Source: Smittium culicis (lineage: Eukaryota > Kickxellomycota > Harpellomycetes > Harpellales > Legeriomycetaceae). From it: DNA of 30,971 nucleotides. The notes below the pieces were generated by a model that saw only the letters and a program-made list of their open reading frames with translations, was not told where the DNA came from and ran no database searches. The DNA is taken from contig LSSN01000413.1 of assembly GCA_001970855.1 (NCBI GenBank), positions 1 to 30,971 on the forward strand, in the 5' to 3' direction. The position numbers and the translations under genes were made by a program. Shown one piece after another: positions 1 through 10,084 of the stretch. Position 1 is the first letter of the stretch. Every line of letters begins with the position of its first letter.

Positions 1-524
1 TCTTTAATTTTATCAGAGGCAGAAGATTTGCAAGCATCGAATTTGTATATACCCAAATATGCACCTTCTGCAGCAGAGCTAGGATTGCCCATTATTTCAA
101 TGTCTACTGAATCGACATTATTGGCTTTTAGACTCTTTACACCGGTACCTACAGCCGTTCTTATGTTCTCATTTTGTTCCTGTAAAGAATCAGATGTATT
201 CCCTAAACCAACTACGGCTATTTGTCTTGAAATGGAGCCAGAATCTGATTTTTCATAGTGAATGTGACAATCTCCTATTTTTCCTTTTAAATCGCGAGTT
301 TTAAGTTCGTCGACTATACAGGCTGCAGATTTAGAGGAAATAGGGAAAGGATTTGAATCAGAGCCGTTCGAAAATTCAAGATTGCTATTAAATCCCAATA
401 TCAAGCCTTTGGATGAATTTAAGGCAGAAAGGGTGGAAAATTTGAAAGATTTGTAGGAAGGATAAATAACAAACTTGTTGCCATTCAGCAGAACGTTCTT
501 AGAGGAACGGATAAGTGAGTACAT
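1..524 (-). CDS. LAP3: M17 leucyl aminopeptidase, N-terminal part (cut by window edge)
   Basis: The minus strand is open without an intron from an ATG at 524-522 to the window edge, giving 174 codons plus two bases. The translation carries features of the N-terminal (non-catalytic) domain of M17 cytosol aminopeptidases: a KGLILGFNSN stretch, IAVVGLG, then ENIRTAVGTGVKSLKA, a DSVDIE strand and SSAAEGAYLGIYKFD, all at the usual spacing of the family. The metal-binding catalytic domain would lie beyond position 1 and is not visible. M17 enzymes are hexameric, two-metal peptidases that remove N-terminal leucine and other residues during peptide turnover. The first 33 residues are rich in Ser, Lys, Arg and aromatic residues with almost no acids, so a mitochondrial presequence is possible, as in some family members; this is inference. 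The start has A at -3 (ATAAAATG). It is divergent from the alpha/beta hydrolase at 2509. Confidence 0.9.
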   Translation of the reverse strand, partial: MYSLIRSSKNVLLNGNKFVIYPSYKSFKFSTLSALNSSKGLILGFNSNLEFSNGSDSNPFPISSKSAACIVDELKTRDLKGKIGDCHIHYEKSDSGSISRQIAVVGLGNTSDSLQEQNENIRTAVGTGVKSLKANNVDSVDIEIMGNPSSAAEGAYLGIYKFDACKSSASDKIK

Positions 525-2508
525 TTTATAATTAGTTCCAAGTGAATTCTTGATATCAACGAGCTTTGAGTACAATAATAATTCAAAATAGATAATTTAG
601 AAGCGTTAAGGTTGAAAAGTTTAAAAAAAGCAAAACAATATTTAATTTAATTTTCATTGCACCGAATTTATTCTCAGATTCTAATTTTAAGCAAAAATTG
701 CTTTATTGGCCAATATCTTGTAACAAATCAAAATAGATTACTTTTGATAACTTTATATCGATATTGATCGAACAACGCATCTTTTACTGATAAAAACAAA
801 CTTTCAAAGGATCAATCTTCATTGAAAGTAATATAAATCGAATAAAATGATATGGTAATTGTATGAAACTCATCAATAATAGGACTACTCCAGAGCATAG
901 ACAGGAATTGTATTTTCAAAGCCTGTTAATCACTGAGCTTAGTTTGCACTAAGTTTCGGTAGCGAGCTCATGGCTTAGCGTCCATACTTACACAGTGAAT
1001 CTTCGACAGTCTTGCGTTTCTACATAAGAAAATATTAATTTACTAAAACTTAATCCAATGTTTATACTTGTATTTTCCATTATACAATTAAAGATTTGGC
1101 TAAAATAAGTTGTATCTAAATTTAATGCCAATATAATTCCAGGTTTAGCGCTACATAGTTCATACAAACGAATTAAAGCTTATGCACTTTGCATAATTTA
1201 ATCTACTGGACCCATATTTTCAAAAAAAAAAAAAAGTTCTCGAATTTAAAGAGGATTGTTGGTATACAAGCGGATTGTTGAAGACTTTAGGATTATGTGT
1301 TCATAATTTAGCATAAAAAACTGTGTAAATATAATTTGACTGAATTAAGAAGTATTTAAATGAATGGAATGGTTTTTTTTTTTTGGACATTTATCGATTT
1401 ACTGTTTTATTCAACTCTAATAATCAGAGTGAGTTATTTATGATTACAAAATCCGAGAACAAAAAAAATATGCAGAGTGCTGGGTAATCTGAATTAATTC
1501 AAGTAATAGTCAAATAAAATTGTAGATGGTATTATGAAAAAACTTTAAATTTATTATAATTATACAATTTTTTATTGTTAGTTAATTTTCATAACCTTTA
1601 TACTGGTTGCTTATATCCATAACATAAACTCACCCTTCTATATTAGACTATTCATATTTAATGCCTTAGCTTATTGGGAAAATAATAACCAAGTGATATA
1701 TATTTTTTGAAGCTAATTATTACTAATGACCAATTTTAAGAAATATAATTGATGTAAACTATCCTTTGAATATACAAAAACAATCAAGGTTTATAAAAAG
1801 CTCAAATATACAGCTCATTAAATGTTATTTTTTATTTAATACTATTTCAGCTACGTAATTATGAAATAAACAATGAAGATTTGATAAAATTATCTGTGTT
1901 ACTAAAAATAAAACTATTATAGTTTTTCAAAGTTTCAATTTTACGCAGCGGACTGCCAGGAGTATTCAAGTGTATAAATGATGGATTATAACATAAAAAT
2001 AAGTAAAATCCAACTTATATTGAAAAGTTCTAATTGTTTAGTAAAAGAAAAAAAAACAAAAAACACTCCTTTCATTTAATAAATTAAAAATTTTTACACA
2101 CTATAGTCTCTTCTGACAGGGCGAAAATAGATCCTATAAGTTCTCTTCTACCCCTTTTCCCCCTACACGTACCATCGCCAGATAAAATGTAATAAGAGTC
2201 TGTTCTTTCCCGGATCCATAATAAATATATGATTTTTATGTTTATTTATTATGCCTTTTTCTAGGGAAAGTTTAATTTTTGTTTCAAGTTTTATTTTCAC
2301 ACAGTAATCACGATTTAAAAAAATAAAAAAGCATAAATACTGAATTAATCAATATCCATATTATTGAAAGCATATAAAAGATCATTTCCCACTTTAATAA
2401 CAAAATAAGAAAAAAAACACTGAATAGGCTTTCATTTTAAACTCAAAATTAAAATAAAGATATAAAGCATTTTACTAGTATTTTTAGGATAAAACATTCA
2501 TACCAAAA
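525..2508. other. Divergent intergenic spacer, no gene seen
   Basis: This 1984-bp spacer holds the 5' flanks of the aminopeptidase (-) and the alpha/beta hydrolase (+). I see no convincing coding region in it. Less AT-rich islands lie at about 890-1020 and 2100-2215; the second is a C-rich pyrimidine block. On the minus strand, 1019-992 is bounded by a TGTAG acceptor-like site and a GTAAGT donor-like site, so it could be a 5' UTR exon of the aminopeptidase. This is speculative. Runs of A (about 1219-1231) and T (about 1373-1384) are present. Confidence 0.6.
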
Positions 2509-3980
2509 ATGTCAGATATTATAGGATATGGCTACCCAACTGAGGGACCAGCTGAAAGACAAGAGGAATATAACCGAATTATGAAAGAAGTAACTGAAAA
2601 AGCCACTGAATCTTATCATAAGAATGGACCTTTAGTTCATAACTGGTCGTTAGAAATGCAGGTTGCAATAGAAAGAATCAGAGAAGAATTGGATTTTATG
2701 CTTCCTCACAACCCATTGCTTAATGAAAGTAACTTTGATGCCCATATGTTGGACAGAGCGTTTCAAAAGATGAGGAGCTTGGAATCTGATATAAGCAGCA
2801 AAGGTGGCCAGTACAGAAAACGTTTCTGGAAAGTTGAAAACGAGGCTATCGTTTCTTCTGCTGACCCTGTATTTGATCACCTAGTTCAAGAAGATAGAGA
2901 TTTGATAGGTAAGTCTACACCGAGGGAACTGTTTACTGAAATTGTTGCTAGCCAAGAATTTTTAGATAGCCAAAAAGAAAATGGCATTGATGAAGAAACA
3001 GCGCTGTCGATCAAACCTCTACACAGCGATGAAATTATTATTGTCTGGTATCATGGTGGTGGTTTCTACTTAGAGTGCCCAGGAACTAACAGATCTGCTG
3101 CTCTTGATATCTCAAAAGAAACTGGGTACCGCCTATTCCGTAAGTTTATAGACATACAAAAACCATTCTGGTTTATCTATGTAAATTATAACTGTTTTAA
3201 CATTGTATTTGCTATAATTATCCTTCATTATTCAGAAATAATGACTAAATTTTACTACTTACACAAAACTATAAAAATATTACTATATTTTAAACTAATT
3301 ATCCTATATTTTACTGTAATGAATATTTAGTCCCTGATTACAGATATATGCCAGTACACCCATTCCCAACTCCAATTTATGACGGCCTCACCTTTTTCAG
3401 ATATCTTGTTGAAGCGGGATTTAAGCCCGGAAACATCATAATCGCAGGTGATAGTGCTGGAGGAAACTTGTGCTTAACTATCATGCAGAATCTAAAAAAG
3501 CTTAATTTGAGTCAGCCAAGAGCTGCAATTTTGTTCTCGCCATGGTGTGATTTGAGCTTTACCTCTGACAGCTGGAAACGCAACGTCGACTTTGATTTCA
3601 TCCCAGTTCCCCACTTTGACAGAGTCACATGTGACTGTAGAATGTATGTAGCACCAGGAAAGAAGTATGATGAAAAAGTCCGAGAAATGCTAAACCACCC
3701 TCTAGTATCTCCGCTCCATGGTGATTATGATGGGTGTGCTCCAATGTACATCCAAAGTGGTGAAGTCGAGCTTCTTGTAGACGACATTGACGCTCTTGCC
3801 AAAAAACTAGGGGCTAAAGAGGTTTTCATTCAAGGAAAAGACCATCCTGGTATTGAACCAAATCAAAGGGTCGTCTATGAAAAGTATGCTGGTATGGTTC
3901 ACATATTCTTCTTGTTTGATATACCAGACGAGAAATACGCTGCCATAAAAGGAGTTGGCAATTATGTCAGATCGCTATAA
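2509..3980 (+). CDS. HSL-type alpha/beta hydrolase (esterase/lipase or deacetylase-like), 2 exons
   Basis: Exons 2509-3139 and 3331-3980 join in frame (donor GTAAGT, acceptor TTTAG, 191-nt intron) to give 426 residues. The join restores the family's Y-R block as GYRLF-LPDYRYMPVHPFPT. The oxyanion-hole motif HGGGF is at 182-186 and the nucleophile elbow GDSAGG at 250-255 (Ser252). The catalytic His is His401 in GMVHIF. The acid position reads GEVELLVDD: Glu357 sits where the usual D-x-L-x-D/E motif has Asp, with Asp361/362 just downstream. The core belongs to the abhydrolase_3/HSL family, which includes fungal steryl-acetyl hydrolases, but the substrate cannot be told. The first 165 residues are charged and helical-looking with no signal peptide or clear membrane helix, longer than in small bacterial members. 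The start context is A-rich (CCAAAAATG). The protein is probably an active cytosolic or membrane-associated esterase. Confidence 0.93.
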
Positions 3981-4810
3981 TAGTAAAAAATACACTTTTT
4001 TCAACTTATCAATTTCGAAGTACTATACTTACTCTCGTTTTTATGCGCCTTTTATATTAGTGAATTTTTTTTCATCCGCTAACTATTTTATACAAACTAA
4101 ATAAATTGATTTTTTGATTCTAAATTTAGTCTATTTTAAATTTACGAAAAGATGCCTATTTCTTTTACATATTTTTTAGCTCGTACGTTTATTATTTTAT
4201 TGTATATCCCGATACTATTTGATATTTGATATAGAAATATAATTTCTTATACTTGTTCATTAATAATGCAATAGACATATTTCATTTAAACTTGAATATT
4301 GTTTTGTTTTGATGAATTCATAATTATGATATCTTTACTGATATAAACTGTGATTAATTTCTAGTTCTTTCCGAACCAAGCTGGGCTCTTATCTAACTGG
4401 GTATCTTGTGAATACTATCGTATAGCTCAAGAAACAAAATACTCCCAATGCTTTTGATTTGTGCTATTCAGAACTTTTTAGTGGTTTTCGTTGATATTTA
4501 TTTAATATTTTGAATTTAAATAGTGAATACATACTGGCCAATGAGTTTGTTTTCGCATTCTAAATTATTTCAAATCTGTCAATATCGATTTGAGCAATAT
4601 TGTTTAAACTTTTATTATTTGAATAATTTTCTTACCATTTAAAATATTTGTACTTTCTTTTTTATTCTAATAACGATATTCAAAATTTATCTATTTGCTA
4701 ATTTTTCTCCTCAAAAAATCGCAAAGTCAAAGAATACTATATAATCACTCGAATTCAGCTAAGCATATATTCAGAGTTACTAGTATTAGCTAAAAATTAT
4801 AGTTTAAAAA
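3981..4810. other. Intergenic spacer, no gene seen
   Basis: The 830 bp between the hydrolase stop and the NAT9 start are AT-rich, with an AATAAA-like site near 4100 that could serve the hydrolase transcript. One less AT-rich patch (4365-4457, +) is open for 30 codons and preceded by TTTCTAG. It has no recognisable motif and could be open by chance. Confidence 0.6.
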
Positions 4811-5815
4811 ATGAAGCTTAACGAAAATCTAGTAATCGTAAGAGAATATTCTAAATATTAAAATCGATAGTTTTGAATTTTCTGTGAAAAAAAAAGGTTT
4901 TAATTAGTGTCTTTTGTTTATTCAACATCTCTAAAATTAAGGAAGGCGAGAAAGTTATTTTGGTACCATATCGCAAGGAACATGTGTTGAAGTATCACGA
5001 ATGGATGAAATCTCCTGAGCTTTTAGGTTCGTATTTTCGTTTTATTTGGATTTTTAAAAATTTTCGAATTCTTTTTATGTTTAAACAATTGATTTCGAGC
5101 TTTGGTTTAAACGGCATAATTCTAAATAAAACGTTTTAATTATTCCAATCACCTCAATCATTCAAAAATAAAACAATAGAATTGACTGATTCTGAACCCT
5201 TAAGCTTGGAAGAAGAATATGAAATGCAAGATTCCTGGCATGCTGATGAAAATAGTAAATGTTTTTAGATATTTTATCTTTAATATAAATATGTATTTAT
5301 ATACTTTCAGTCAAATGAGTATAAAATGCAATGAATCCCCTATAAAAAGTAATAGATACATTATAATTTCCTACTTATCGATGAAACTTTTTTGGGATTT
5401 TGTAGAGTGTACGTTTATTTTGCTACAGAAAAAGCGTAATTTAACCGGATTAGATTTGGACATAACCCTAATGATAGGCGACGTTAATCTATATATTAAT
5501 GACGATTATAACCCTAAAAGAGCAGAGATAGAGGTTATGATAGCAGATAATAAGTTTCGAGGACAGGGAATTGCCCAAGAAGCGCTTGAACTAATGATGA
5601 AATTTTCAGTTACAAAAATCGGGATAACTACTTTCTACGGCCGCATTCTCGAAAAAAACGCAGCTAGCATCGGCTTGTTCAAAAAGTTGGGTTTTATTCA
5701 AACTGAAAGGTCCGAGTTCTTTAAGCAAGTAACGTTGGAACTACAGTTAGACGACGATAACGTTGAAGAATACAAAAATGCGTACAATTTGGTTAAAGTT
5801 CAAAACTATGCATAA
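4811..5815 (+). CDS. NAT9: NAT9-type GNAT N-acetyltransferase, 4 exons
   Basis: Exons 4811-4837, 4942-5026, 5180-5254 and 5406-5815 join in frame to 198 residues (introns 104, 153 and 151 nt). The joined protein follows the NAT9 plan from end to end: MKLNENLVI, then GEKVILVPYRKEHVLKYHEWM, SPELLELTDSEPLSLEEEYEM, a KCTFIL block made only by splicing, IGDVNLYIND, and the GNAT acetyl-CoA loop RGQGIA near residue 110 in EVMIADNKFRGQGIA. The C-terminal strand has ASIGLFKKLGF. NAT9 proteins are GNAT acetyltransferases of animals and fungi; animal homologues are linked to microtubule stability, and the substrate here is unknown. The open frame starting at ATG 5219 is not the true start, because part of it is intron. 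The next gene, DNAJC12-like, converges 258 bp away. Confidence 0.95.
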
Positions 5816-6073
5816 TTTTTTAAAAAAATTATAAAAGTGTTTATTGCTTTACACAATTTATTTATTGTTTTATTTAGAAAAAAAAAAAAATAACAGCTTT
5901 ACTGATTGAAAATTTTTCAACTCAGCGCTTTAAAAAAAAAACTAGAATTTTTTAGCAGGGTTTATTTTGTATTATAATACATAATATTTATATAGATTAT
6001 TCCTCTAATACACTTTTTCTTTCATTTTTAATAATGGAGTTGGTTTACAAAGGTTTGAAGGTTCTATATCATA

Positions 6074-7014
6074 TTAAACCTCATAATTTCTAAATTTTCT
6101 ATACAAGTCTTCGTTAGGTTGCACAATTTTTGACTCTTTAAAATCACTGGTCGATTCTATGGTGCTATGATCTTTTCTTGTGTGAATATTATATTCTATT
6201 CTTTGTCCGCTGGTATCGTTATTAATCCAATGTAAACTCTAAATAAACAGTAGTTAGTAATGATTTTACAGTTTTTAGGGTACCAAAAATAAAGAGAAAT
6301 TATGTCTTTATATGATTTTGGAAAATTAATTAGTATCTAATTTATAAATATTTTATATTTAAAAACCAAGTATCAAAATTCCTAGTTGAAATAAGATATT
6401 AATAATCAAAAAAGATCATTATTAAACCTTATTTCCAACGAGCTTTATGTATCGTGGAAAGCTTATTGCAAGCCCAGATGATTTGTAGGCGTCATACATC
6501 TTCCTACTGTCGTCGTTGGATAATATCGAATATGCATAGTTAAGCTCTCTTATTAAGTCAGAATTTTTAGTGTTTAGTTGCCCTTCTAAAACGAATAATT
6601 TAGGGTAAATATAAAATATTAAAAATATTTTCTAAACTCAGAGGGAGGGAGCAAATATATCTTTCAAGAAATCTTAATGAAATACCACTTCTATTAGACA
6701 CCTTATCTGGGTGGCAATCTTTGATTTTTATTCTGTATTCGGACGATATTTGTTCTTTCTAGAAATATTTTATTATTGCTCAATAAATAATCTTGTTTTT
6801 ATAGAATGGTGTTCTTACAATATCAAAAAATATAATATTATGTTTTGAATTATATTTAAATCTCTAAATTTTACATGATAAAAAGTAATATTTAGTTCAA
6901 TTGAAGCTTTAATGTTTGACTTACTGATGAACTACTGCAGCAATTCAGCACATCATACAAGCATTTCCCTTGTTTTTCAGTTTGATCGTTGATGTAGCTG
7001 TTTATGTTGTCCAT
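6074..7014 (-). CDS. DNAJC12: DNAJC12-like J-domain co-chaperone, 4 exons
   Basis: Minus-strand exons 7014-6925, 6758-6686, 6585-6428 and 6238-6074 join in frame to 161 residues (introns 166, 100 and 189 nt). None of the exons is long enough to stand out alone. The J domain runs from about 19 to 85: CLYDVLNC, helix II EYRIKIKDC, HPD at 46-48 (needed to stimulate Hsp70 ATPase), then LIRELNYAYSILSNDDSRKMYD. The DNAJC12 features follow: a KSLHWINN block after the J domain, and the C-terminal signature LYRKFRNYEV ending the protein. In animals DNAJC12 serves aromatic amino acid hydroxylases; whether a fungal protein has such a client is unknown. The start ATATG has A at -3. Donor GTTTAA of the third intron is weak, but both sides keep frame and family motifs. 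At 161 residues it is slightly shorter than human DNAJC12 (198). Confidence 0.92.
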
Positions 7015-7241
7015 ATTTATATACACTAATTTATGTTTATTACTTTATCGTTGAGTGCTTGTGATTTGACGATAATAGCTGTTTTGTAATGGTGCAAATA
7101 AGAGTGCCAGAATAATTGGGAATTATAGCTATTAAGGTTAATTTTGTTGGTTATTTTATTATATGGTATGACCTATATTGTATCAATATAACTACGAAAG
7201 TATTGATATTTTGCTTTTGTATTTATGGGCGTGGAGAAGAT

Positions 7242-7250
7242 GGGGGGGGG
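7242..7250 (+). repeat. Homopolymer (G)9
   Basis: Nine consecutive G lie within a purine-rich block in otherwise AT-rich DNA. It is one of several long G/C runs in the window. Confidence 0.95.
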
Positions 7251-7937
7251 AGTTGGGATACTAGAGCCGTATAAATAATCTTTAAGAATAAAGGAGTAAA
7301 TTAAAGCAAGTTTTGTAATCGAAGATATGAAAAGTTTGAGTCAAGAATCAAAGAAAAAAAATTAAAAAAACTATAAACTAATAACGACAAACAAAAATTC
7401 TTAGCCAGATAAAACTATTAAAGGATTCTTGGTTAGATTCTGCCTTTACTTGGCTATAAAAAGCAATCAAACTCACTGAATACCCAATAGTGTTAAAAAT
7501 AGAACTTTTACAAGCAAAAAACGTAATTTAACGATATAGTATAATTTTGTCACGTGAAGTAATTTTATACTCTTGTCATGTGCGCTAAATTCGTTTATAG
7601 ATAAAGTTTAAAGTAAATTATTGTTTGAAATGACTAAATGGCGATTAGATATTTGGAATTAATTCCTATAAATTCAATTTTTATAATAATTCACAGAGTA
7701 TTTTATATATAAACATACATATACTTCAACATAGATTATTTATCCTCAGTACTCAATATACTCGAAAGCTAAAATACTATGACCTTAATCTCTTTTCCAC
7801 CCAACACTCTTTAAAAAAAACCAATTTGTTGATTCGTTTATAGTTTATAAACAAATTGACTATTTGATTTTACTTTACTTTACATCAAACCAATATTTTT
7901 CAAAGTCTCGGAATCATAATATTTTTGTCGAATTCAA

Positions 7938-7989
7938 GTTGGCTAGATTTGGTAGATCAGAAATAGTCTGCCGCTCGTGGAGTAGTTAA
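7938..7989 (+). repeat. Short dispersed sequence, copy 1
   Basis: This 52-nt stretch aligns without gaps to 24450-24501 at 35 of 52 positions, including GATTTGGTA followed by ATCA, and ends in GTTAA. A third, partial copy lies at 24601-24642. It may be an old transposon end or solo fragment; the family is not recognised. Confidence 0.45.
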
Positions 7990-8240
7990 GTCTAAACAGC
8001 GGTGAAAATTGATAGTACAAGTGATATGAAAATATTTTTGACTATATACGAGAGAACTTTTTTAAAGAGTTTACTGGTGAAGTGTAATTTAGACTAGATC
8101 GCATATAAAAGGATATATAATATATTAATGTATGTATGATTAAAAGGGCAAAAAATGGTTTTTATAGATATAAATAGTTTATTAATAGAAATTTATTTTT
8201 AAAACAAGTGAATAATATAATTTATAGCAGAAAGAAGCAT

Positions 8241-8252
8241 GGGGGGGGGGGG
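8241..8252 (+). repeat. Homopolymer (G)12
   Basis: Twelve consecutive G begin just downstream of the SWC5 stop (which reads on the minus strand), so the transcript 3' end would carry a C-tract here. Confidence 0.95.
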
Positions 8253-8257
8253 CAAAT

Positions 8258-9057
8258 TCAAGGCTTTTTAAGTGTTTGGATGTATTCGTTTTTTTGATCA
8301 TTTACACGATCAATAAATTCTAGCTTCTCAACATACCTAAAAGTAAAGTAGAGTAAATAAGGATTAGATAAAAAAAAACTGGTGAAAGCTTGAAAAATAT
8401 GTATAAAGGGATAAAATTTAAAAAATGAAATATAAAAATGAAATGAAAGGGGCGTTACCCATCCTTGTTGTGGTTTTGCAGCTCAGCTTTAATGTCTTCT
8501 TTTTCGACCAATTTATCCCACTTCATTTTTGACTGTTCAACAGTGTTTAGTTTTTTCTTGAATGAGGCGCCTACTTCGGCCTCGATTTGGCTGAATTTCG
8601 ATGGCTTTCTAGCTACAGGCTTAACTAGCTTTTGTTTTTTTGAATTGTCATTTTCTATTTCTTGCCTGTCCCTTTTTAACTCGTCCTTAGAATCAGGAAG
8701 ATTCTTATTAGTGACAGTAATTGAATTTTTTTCTAAGTTTTGTTTGACATCTATCTTGGAGGAATCAGTGGCTTCTGGGGCTGAAGCTTCTGTTTCAATG
8801 AATCTTCCTTTTCCTTTCCCAGTGAAACCTGAATTCGCAGCTTGGCCAGAGGCTGTATTCATTTCGTTCCATATATCGTCTATTTTCTTGATTTTTTCTT
8901 GTTGATTTTCTTCTGGTACGGCTTTGCTTGAGCTTGGGCCTTGAGCTTCGTCTAGCTCGTCATCGGATTCATCTGAATCTAAAGAATCCTCAGGATTAAA
9001 GCTGTCATCACTACTGCTACCTGAAAAATTTCCGTAGTAAAGTTCCTCGAGAGACAT
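8258..9057 (-). CDS. SWC5: BCNT/CFDP1 family protein, Swc5-like SWR1 subunit, 2 exons
   Basis: Exons 9057-8459 and 8336-8258 (122-nt intron, donor GTAACG, acceptor TTTAG) join to 225 residues. The splice restores the BCNT-C signature: KPSKFSQIEAEVGASFKKK, then SKMKWDKLVEKEDIKAELQ, NHNKDG and, from exon 2, YVEKLEFIDRVNDQKNEYI (about residues 150-222). Without splicing the domain stops at KDG. The N-terminal 45 residues are very acidic (DSDESDDELDE) and contain DDSFNPED, resembling the acidic histone H2A-H2B contact motif of Swc5. Known Swc5/CFDP1 proteins belong to the SWR1/SRCAP complex, which deposits H2A.Z in nucleosomes. The middle is low-complexity and lysine-rich, with a KKQK cluster that could act in nuclear import. 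The start AATAATGTC has A at -3. It is divergent from the WD40 gene. Confidence 0.93.
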
Positions 9058-10084
9058 TATTTGAAGCTCTATTAGGATATGTTAAAGGCTATTATAAGAT
9101 ATGAAAAGTATCCTTAATAGTATTTAGGTTTATTCTAAACACCATTAGAGTAGTCTTAGTAATTTGCATTTTCAGATTTTGTTGATTCTGCATTATTGGT
9201 TTGTATGGTAAATGCCAGCTAATAGCTGCCTCATTGTTATTCGCCTGCTATATCTGAGAAGCCTCCCTATTTGCTTCTATATACCTTAGAGCCTATGCTT
9301 TTATTAGGTTTGCGATTATACTGTTTATGCGAATCTTATTGGCCTTGCAAATCTAAAGGCATGAACAAGTGTTGTAGTTAGGGCATACTCACTACTCTCG
9401 CATAATAATAATTATGCTGCCAAATACTCGAACGATATATCTGCACTTATACTTGTCTGCTTCAACTTGTTTGAGTTTAGGCCGAAATCCATAGTTTCTA
9501 TCTCGCTTAAAAACTAAAGCAACAACACTGTTTTCTAAAATACGCGTTTTTATTTATTTTTTGGCGTTTCCCTTGATCTCTTGAAAATTCTGGGTTATTG
9601 GTTGGCTCATCAACTAAATCCTTCAACCTAATAGCAAATATTATTCGCCGCCTCTAAAGTTCCTGATAATAGAATAGCGCTCCTATGTTTATTTTACCTT
9701 TTTGGGAGCTAAAGTAAACAAAACCAGCGACTGAGCTGTTGTTCTGTTTCTGCCATTTTAGGAAATTTCCATAAAGCTTTCGATGGTTAGTCGAGTTGAG
9801 TGCGAAATTGGCACTGCAAACAAATGAATGAAAAAAAAAACGAATACTTACAATCGGACGAAGTTTAAAATACTTCTATTGAAGTGATAATCCTATAATT
9901 ATTACGATTCCTTCTTTATGCCCAATTCTCGATTGCTAGCTGCATTAACTGAATACTTGAGTCGCCTTTATCTAGCTCCCATTTACCTCACTACCTTTCT
10001 TTAACCATCCATCCATTATAAAATTGCTTAATTATCCTCTTCATTGCATTTTAATTAAATATAAAATTCGCCATTTCTTCAAGG
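9058..10084. other. Divergent spacer between SWC5 and WD40 gene; may hide a small gene
   Basis: This 1027-bp region is visibly less AT-rich than other spacers. It should carry promoters for SWC5 (-) and the WD40 gene (+). On the minus strand, segments 10016-9987, 9892-9852 and 9813-9654 join at GT-AG sites into a 76-codon frame from ATG to TAG. The middle intron would be only 38 nt, no motif is recognised, and open runs of this size are expected by chance, so I do not call it a gene. No tRNA is apparent. Confidence 0.5.

Larger units (their letters stand above)
7015..8257. other. Intergenic spacer with G-tracts, no gene seen
   Basis: This 1243-bp stretch lies between the DNAJC12-like start and the SWC5 stop, both on the minus strand, so it should hold the DNAJC12 promoter and the SWC5 3' end. 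I see no coding region. It contains a purine-rich block around 7229-7258 with a run of nine G, a run of twelve G at 8241-8252 just beyond the SWC5 stop, and one copy of a 52-nt dispersed sequence at 7938-7989. Confidence 0.6.

Noticed and set aside
28..258. 76-codon frame on the plus strand
   Set aside because: It lies antisense to the M17 aminopeptidase coding sequence, whose translation matches a known family.
2104..2215. Possible noncoding RNA gene in a C-rich island
   Set aside because: No match to U6, 5S, tRNA or other sequences I could recall, and no clear fold.
5219..5405. Start of NAT9 at the internal ATG 5219
   Set aside because: The frame from 5219 reads through an intron (5255-5405). 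The spliced form from 4811 restores the NAT9 N-terminus and the KCTF block.
8465..8905. 146-codon plus-strand frame
   Set aside because: Antisense shadow of SWC5, rich in Ser/Phe as expected from reverse-reading acidic and lysine codons.
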